From positions 124,001 through 188,000 of the forward strand of contig NZ_LR597501.1 in NCBI RefSeq assembly GCF_902150035.1: a stretch of DNA of 64,000 nt. Reading direction: 5' to 3'. The DNA is from Enorma burkinafasonensis. Lineage in GTDB: Bacteria; Actinomycetota; Coriobacteriia; Coriobacteriales; Coriobacteriaceae. The notes under the pieces are model-generated. The model did not search any database, was not told the origin of the DNA, and saw only the letters and a program-made list of their open reading frames with translations. The translations under genes were made by a program, and so were the position numbers. Numbering within the stretch: position 1 is the stretch's first letter; every line of letters begins with the position of its first letter. Shown here piece by piece: positions 60,327 through 64,000 of the stretch.

Positions 60327-61841
60327 ATGAACGACCAGATCAAGGATCCGCGCGCGCCCGAGGCGGGCTCTCCCTTCGGCGTCGTGCGCTTCCGCAAGGG
60401 GGACATGAAGGTGCTCTGGGCGAGCGAGCGCGCCTGGGAGATCATGGGGCTGGACCCCGACCGACGCGCGCTTAGGGAGCATGTCGCCGAGAACCTCGAG
60501 CGCATCGTCCCCGTCTCGCAGCACGCCGCCTTCTCCTTGCTGCTCGCCGCCGCCGAACGCGACGGGAGCATCGAGTTCGACACGGAGCTTGAGCGCACGG
60601 ACGGCGAGACGGTGGAGATCGCCTGCTGGCTCGCCGCGGAGGAGGGGCCGCTCGCCGCGCCGGTGTACCGGCTGACGATCGCCGACGTGACGCGGAAGCG
60701 GCGCCTCGCCCGCGAGCGGCGCCGCACGGACCGCGTGGGCTACCTCTCGTCCCAGTACGATGTCGTATTCCTCGTCGAGGCGACGGGGCACCGCGCGCGC
60801 TGCCTGCACTTCGAGGGAGACGAGCTTTTCGAGCGCCTGCGGGGCCTGCGCATGGAGCTCGCCGACGTCGCGGCCTACCTGGCCGACCGGCTCGCCGCTA
60901 AGGAGGACCGCGAGGCCCTCAGGGCCTTCTTGGCCACGGCAGCCGAACCGATCTCCGAGGCGGAGCAGGGGCACCGGCGGCTCGTCTTCTCCTCCCACGG
61001 GGACGACGGCTGCCGGCGCGAGGCCCTCGTCGTGGCCGCGGAATCCGGCGAGGCCTTCCTCTGCTCGCGCCCCATCGGGGAGGCGGCGGCGCCCACCGCC
61101 GCCGAGACCCTTGACTGGGAGGCCATCGTGGTCACCGAGTCGCTGCCGCACGGGGGCGAGCGCATCGTCTACCTCAACGACGCGGCGCGCTCGCTCTTCG
61201 GGGCGGGCGTCCGGGACCTCGCCGACGCGTCCCCGGAGCGCCTGCTCGCCGCGGCGTCGTTCGACCCTCAGGTGGCCGCGGAGCTCGTGCGCCAGGGCAC
61301 GGCGGATGCGGTCCGCGCGAACGGGGACGTCGCCTACCGGCTCCTGCTCGACACCACGCCCGCGACCCCCGCCGTGCGCGTCCTGCGCGCGCTCCCCCGC
61401 GCCCGCGAGGCGACGGGGCAGGCCCCGCGCGTCAGCATCAGGACCTTCGGCTACTTCGAGGTCTTCGTCGACGGGGAACCCATACCGTTCGGTAGCGGGA
61501 AGGCCAAGGAGCTCCTCGCCCTGCTCGTCGACCGACGCGGGGGCTTCGTGACCTCAGACGACGCCATCGCCGCGCTCTGGGAGCACGAGCCCGTAAGCGA
61601 GCGCAGCCGCACGCGCTACCGCAAGGCCGCCCTCCACCTCAAGAACACGCTCGCCGCCTACGGCGCCGAGGGCATCATCGAGTCGGTCCGCGGCAAGCGG
61701 CGCATCGTGCCCGAGCGGGTCCGGTGCGACCTGTTCTCCTACCTCGACCGCGAGCCGGGGTCGGAGGGGCTCTTCCGCGGCTCCTACCTCTCGAACTACA
61801 GCTGGGCGGAGGTCACGCTCTCCGAGCTCAGCTACCGCTGA
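60327..61841 (+). CDS. PAS-like sensor with C-terminal SARP/OmpR-type winged helix
   Basis: A 504-aa probable transcription regulator. Residues about 15-130 look like a PAS-type sensor (VLWASERAWEIMGLDPDRR, then a linker DVTRKRRLARERR). A second similar domain with YLNDAARSLFGAG lies near 280. The last 140 residues are a winged helix of the SARP/OmpR type: IRTFGYFEVFVDGEPIPFG, KAKELLALLVDRRGG, RSRTRYRKAALHLKNTL. A short SYLSNYSWAEVT tail, as in other SARP-like proteins, closes it. It lacks a full bacterial transcriptional activation domain. The ATG at 60327 follows a weak AGGCAGG; the upstream in-frame sequence is not conserved-looking. It probably controls the divergent adhesin (inference). 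Confidence 0.75.
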   Translation: MNDQIKDPRAPEAGSPFGVVRFRKGDMKVLWASERAWEIMGLDPDRRALREHVAENLERIVPVSQHAAFSLLLAAAERDGSIEFDTELERTDGETVEIACWLAAEEGPLAAPVYRLTIADVTRKRRLARERRRTDRVGYLSSQYDVVFLVEATGHRARCLHFEGDELFERLRGLRMELADVAAYLADRLAAKEDREALRAFLATAAEPISEAEQGHRRLVFSSHGDDGCRREALVVAAESGEAFLCSRPIGEAAAPTAAETLDWEAIVVTESLPHGGERIVYLNDAARSLFGAGVRDLADASPERLLAAASFDPQVAAELVRQGTADAVRANGDVAYRLLLDTTPATPAVRVLRALPRAREATGQAPRVSIRTFGYFEVFVDGEPIPFGSGKAKELLALLVDRRGGFVTSDDAIAALWEHEPVSERSRTRYRKAALHLKNTLAAYGAEGIIESVRGKRRIVPERVRCDLFSYLDREPGSEGLFRGSYLSNYSWAEVTLSELSYR

Positions 61842-61891
61842 GGCGCCGGCGCGGCTCGCCCGCCCTGGGCGCCAGCCGCCCCGCACGAAAG

Positions 61892-61925
61892 CGCTCCCGC
61901 ACCCCGGAGCCGGGATGCGGGAGCG
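61892..61925. terminator. Convergent hairpin between regulator and ftsH
   Basis: CGCTCCCGCA and TGCGGGAGCG pair perfectly around an inner CCCCG/CGGG stem. There is no T-run on the plus strand and only CTTTC on the minus strand. It is placed to end both convergent transcripts. Confidence 0.55.
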
Positions 61926-61958
61926 ACAGGGGCACGCTGGAGGGGCCTTCGCGCGGGC

Positions 61959-63863
61959 TTACGCCTGCGGTTTGGGCGGCATGAGCGGGTTCTCGCGCTT
62001 CAAGAGCGTCATGAACTCGTCGCCCGTGATGGTCTCCTTCTTGTAGAGGTAGCGGGCGAGCTCGTGCAGCTTGAACTTGTTCTCCTTCAGGATCTGCAGG
62101 GCGCGGGCGTGCGCGGCCTCGATATAGGTCTTCACGACCTCGTCCACGCGCTCGGCCGTGCCCGGTGCGCAGGTGAGCGAGGACTCCTGGCTGAGATAGG
62201 GGTTCTGCACCGTGCCGAGCGCCATCATGCCGAACTCCTCGGACATGCCGAAGCGCGTGATCATGTTGCGCGCGAGCTTGGTAGCCTGCTCGATGTCGTT
62301 GGCGGCGCCGGTGGTCATCTCGCCGAAGATGAGCTCCTCGGCGGCGCGGCCGCCGCAGTACACCGCGAGCTTGTCGAGCACCTCCTGCTTGGTGGTGAGG
62401 AACTTCTCGTCCTCCTCGACCTGCATGGTGTAGCCGAGGGCGCCCGAGGTGCGCGGCACGATCGTGATCTTGGTGACGGGCGCGCCCTCCTTCATGTTCG
62501 CCGCGACGATGGCATGGCCGATCTCGTGGTAGGAGACGACCTGCTTCTCGTGGTCGGAGAGCACGGTGGACTTGCGCTGCTGGCCGGCGATGACGACCTC
62601 GACCGATTCCTCGAAGTCCTCCTGCGTGGCGCGGCTGCGGCCCTGGCGCACGGCGCGCAGCGCGCCCTCGTTGATGATGTTCGAGAGGTCCGCGCCCGAG
62701 GCGCCGGGCGTGGCGCGCGCGATGGCGGAGAGGTCGATCGGCGGCTGGGTCTTCACGTCCTTGGCATGCAGCTCGAGGATGGCCTTGCGGCCCGCGAGGT
62801 CAGGCAGCTCGACGGGGATGCGCCGGTCGAAGCGGCCGGGGCGCAGGAGCGCCGGGTCGAGCGAGTCGGGGCGGTTCGTGGCGGCGAGCACCACGATGCC
62901 CTTGTGGTTGTCGAAGCCGTCCATCTCGGTGAGGAGCTGGTTCAAGGTCTGCTCGCGCTCGTCGTTGGTGGAGAGGCCCGCGTCGCGGCGCTTGCCCACG
63001 GCGTCGATCTCGTCGATGAAGACGATGCAGGGGGCCTTCTCGTTCGCCTGCTTGAACAGGTCGCGCACCTTGGCGGCGCCGCGGCCGACGAACATCTCGA
63101 CGAACTCGGAGCCCGAGATGGAGAAGAACGGCACGCCCGCCTCGCCGGCGACGGCCTTGGCGAGCAGGGTCTTACCGGTGCCCGGAGGGCCCACGAGCAG
63201 GGCGCCGCGCGGCAGGCGCGCGCCGATGGCCTCGTAGCGCTTGGGGTTCTCGAGGAAGTCGACGACCTCCTTGAGCGACTCCTTGGCCTCCTCCTGGCCG
63301 GCGACGTCCTTGAAGGTGACGCCCACGTCCTTCGACGCGACGATGCGGGCGCCGCTCTTGCCGAGGCCGCCCCCGCCCATGCCGCCGAACCCGCTGCCGA
63401 AGTTCATCGACGGGCCGTCGTCGCCCGAGGCCTTCTTCATGCGGCGGTTGATCCACCAGCCGATGAGGAAGAAGATCGCGAACGGCAGCACGAGCGTGAT
63501 GAGGTAGTAGGTCCACAGGCTCGAGTCGTTGTTGGGGATCACGACGTCGATATCGGCCCCGGACTCCCTGATGAGCTGGATCAAGGTGTCCTCGGAGCCG
63601 GGCATGACGGTCGTGCGGTAGGCGACGTTGTCGGGGTCGCCCTCGCGCGTGTAGACGGCATCGTACTCGCCGGTGGTGTAGTCGATCTTGTCGACATCGC
63701 CCTTCTCGAGGTCATCGAGGAGCGTGGTGTAGCTCACCTCGGTGATCTGCGCCTGCTGGCCCATGTTGGGGAAGAGCACGGTGTTCAGCACCAGGTACAC
63801 CATGAAGGCGATGATGATGTAGAGGATCATGTTCCGTCTACGTTTATGGTCATCCATCTCCAT
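61959..63863 (-). CDS. ftsH: ATP-dependent membrane metalloprotease FtsH
   Basis: A membrane-anchored AAA+ protease that degrades misfolded membrane and regulatory proteins. Counting from the upstream-most ATG (639 aa), there are two helices (about 17-36 and 122-140) around an external domain. Walker A GPPGTGKT (Lys236), Walker B IVFIDEID, the second region of homology RPGRFDRRI, and the zinc protease site H451-E-I-G-H455 follow. The start at 63863 (codon 6 of the longer frame) was chosen because GGAG lies 9 bases upstream and the mapped-looking promoter leaves almost no leader for the ATG at 63878. It usually follows tilS/hpt, which are not seen here. Confidence 0.96.
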   Translation of the reverse strand: MEMDDHKRRRNMILYIIIAFMVYLVLNTVLFPNMGQQAQITEVSYTTLLDDLEKGDVDKIDYTTGEYDAVYTREGDPDNVAYRTTVMPGSEDTLIQLIRESGADIDVVIPNNDSSLWTYYLITLVLPFAIFFLIGWWINRRMKKASGDDGPSMNFGSGFGGMGGGGLGKSGARIVASKDVGVTFKDVAGQEEAKESLKEVVDFLENPKRYEAIGARLPRGALLVGPPGTGKTLLAKAVAGEAGVPFFSISGSEFVEMFVGRGAAKVRDLFKQANEKAPCIVFIDEIDAVGKRRDAGLSTNDEREQTLNQLLTEMDGFDNHKGIVVLAATNRPDSLDPALLRPGRFDRRIPVELPDLAGRKAILELHAKDVKTQPPIDLSAIARATPGASGADLSNIINEGALRAVRQGRSRATQEDFEESVEVVIAGQQRKSTVLSDHEKQVVSYHEIGHAIVAANMKEGAPVTKITIVPRTSGALGYTMQVEEDEKFLTTKQEVLDKLAVYCGGRAAEELIFGEMTTGAANDIEQATKLARNMITRFGMSEEFGMMALGTVQNPYLSQESSLTCAPGTAERVDEVVKTYIEAAHARALQILKENKFKLHELARYLYKKETITGDEFMTLLKRENPLMPPKPQA

Positions 63864-63889
63864 CGGGAACAACTCCATTCCGTACGTTC

Positions 63890-63918
63890 ATAATGGTTAG
63901 AGGATACCCAGCGCACAA
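63890..63918 (-). promoter_or_regulatory. ftsH promoter
   Basis: TTGTGC and CATTAT are separated by 17 bp on the minus strand. The expected start site is near 63883, about 20 bases before the preferred ATG. Confidence 0.65.
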
Positions 63919-63960
63919 GGGGCTAATCAGACATCTTCGAGCACAGGGGAAGGAGCTCGC

Positions 63961-64000
63961 ATGGCGTTTGGAAGGCGCTCCGCCCGGCATGCGGGGGCGG
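63961..64000 (+). CDS. Start of a divergent gene (13 codons, product unknown)
   Basis: ATG with AAGGAG 5 bases upstream opens a plus-strand frame, MAFGRRSARHAGA, that runs off the right edge. The basic N-terminus gives no family. The ribosome site is the reason to call it a gene. Confidence 0.5.
   Translation, partial: MAFGRRSARHAGA

Overview
The window is high-GC, densely packed bacterial chromosome. Several features point to a Gram-positive actinobacterium, most likely class Coriobacteriia: an ileS T-box leader, a LAxTG-type sorting signal on a surface protein, a SigB/SigF-like stress module, a linked shikimate operon, and the gene order nusB-xseB-tlyA-nadK-recN. Genus-level placement (Collinsella/Olsenella-like) is inference only.

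Region 1 (1-8233, minus strand) is the cell-shape cluster, transcribed mreB-mreC-mreD-mrdA-rodA, with rodA cut by the window edge. Upstream of it lie a cyclophilin, a TPR membrane protein and a zinc-ribbon membrane protein. Region 2 (8252-13832, minus) holds an aconitase translationally coupled behind a CtpE-like P-type ATPase. A tRNA-Arg(CCG) with its own promoter and terminator follows at 14009-14168. Next to it is an AT-rich, gene-free stretch with nine degenerate copies of an 18-bp element spaced about 31 bp apart. Region 3 (14794-23231, plus) is a complete aromatic operon: aroF, tyrA, aroB, aroA, aroC, pheA, a fused aroE-aroK, and aroQ. It runs from PEP and erythrose-4-phosphate to chorismate, arogenate/hydroxyphenylpyruvate precursors and phenylpyruvate.

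Region 4 (23264-36292, minus) is a long co-directional run reading alaS-ruvX-mltG-yqeG-aroK2-aroB-like-pepP-efp-asp23-nusB-xseB-tlyA-nadK-recN. Many of its junctions overlap by 4 bp (ATGA) or abut. The aroB-like gene is the same length as the true AroB but has lost the catalytic and metal-binding motifs. Region 5 (36415-42239, minus) carries dgt and rarA, then a stress module of DUF948 protein, anti-sigma-like protein, SigB/SigF-type sigma factor and AI-2E-family transporter. The 5' side of dgt is a second AT-rich region with degenerate repeats spaced about 40 bp.

Region 6 (42637-50900, minus) holds a small prepilin-peptidase-like protease, a circularly permuted ATP-grasp protein and a membrane glycosyltransferase. 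Then come rluD, lspA and ileS, the last controlled by an isoleucine T-box riboswitch. Region 7 (50921-64000) is more accessory. It has a DUF523-VOC fusion, a glycerol-dehydrogenase-family enzyme, a zinc-ribbon protein and a NYN-LOTUS protein. A 1678-residue surface adhesin diverges from a PAS/winged-helix regulator. The window ends with ftsH and the first codons of a divergent gene.

The least explained structures are the two phased repeat arrays (14316-14582 and 42301-42534) and the catalytically dead AroB-like protein kept in an operon with a second shikimate kinase.
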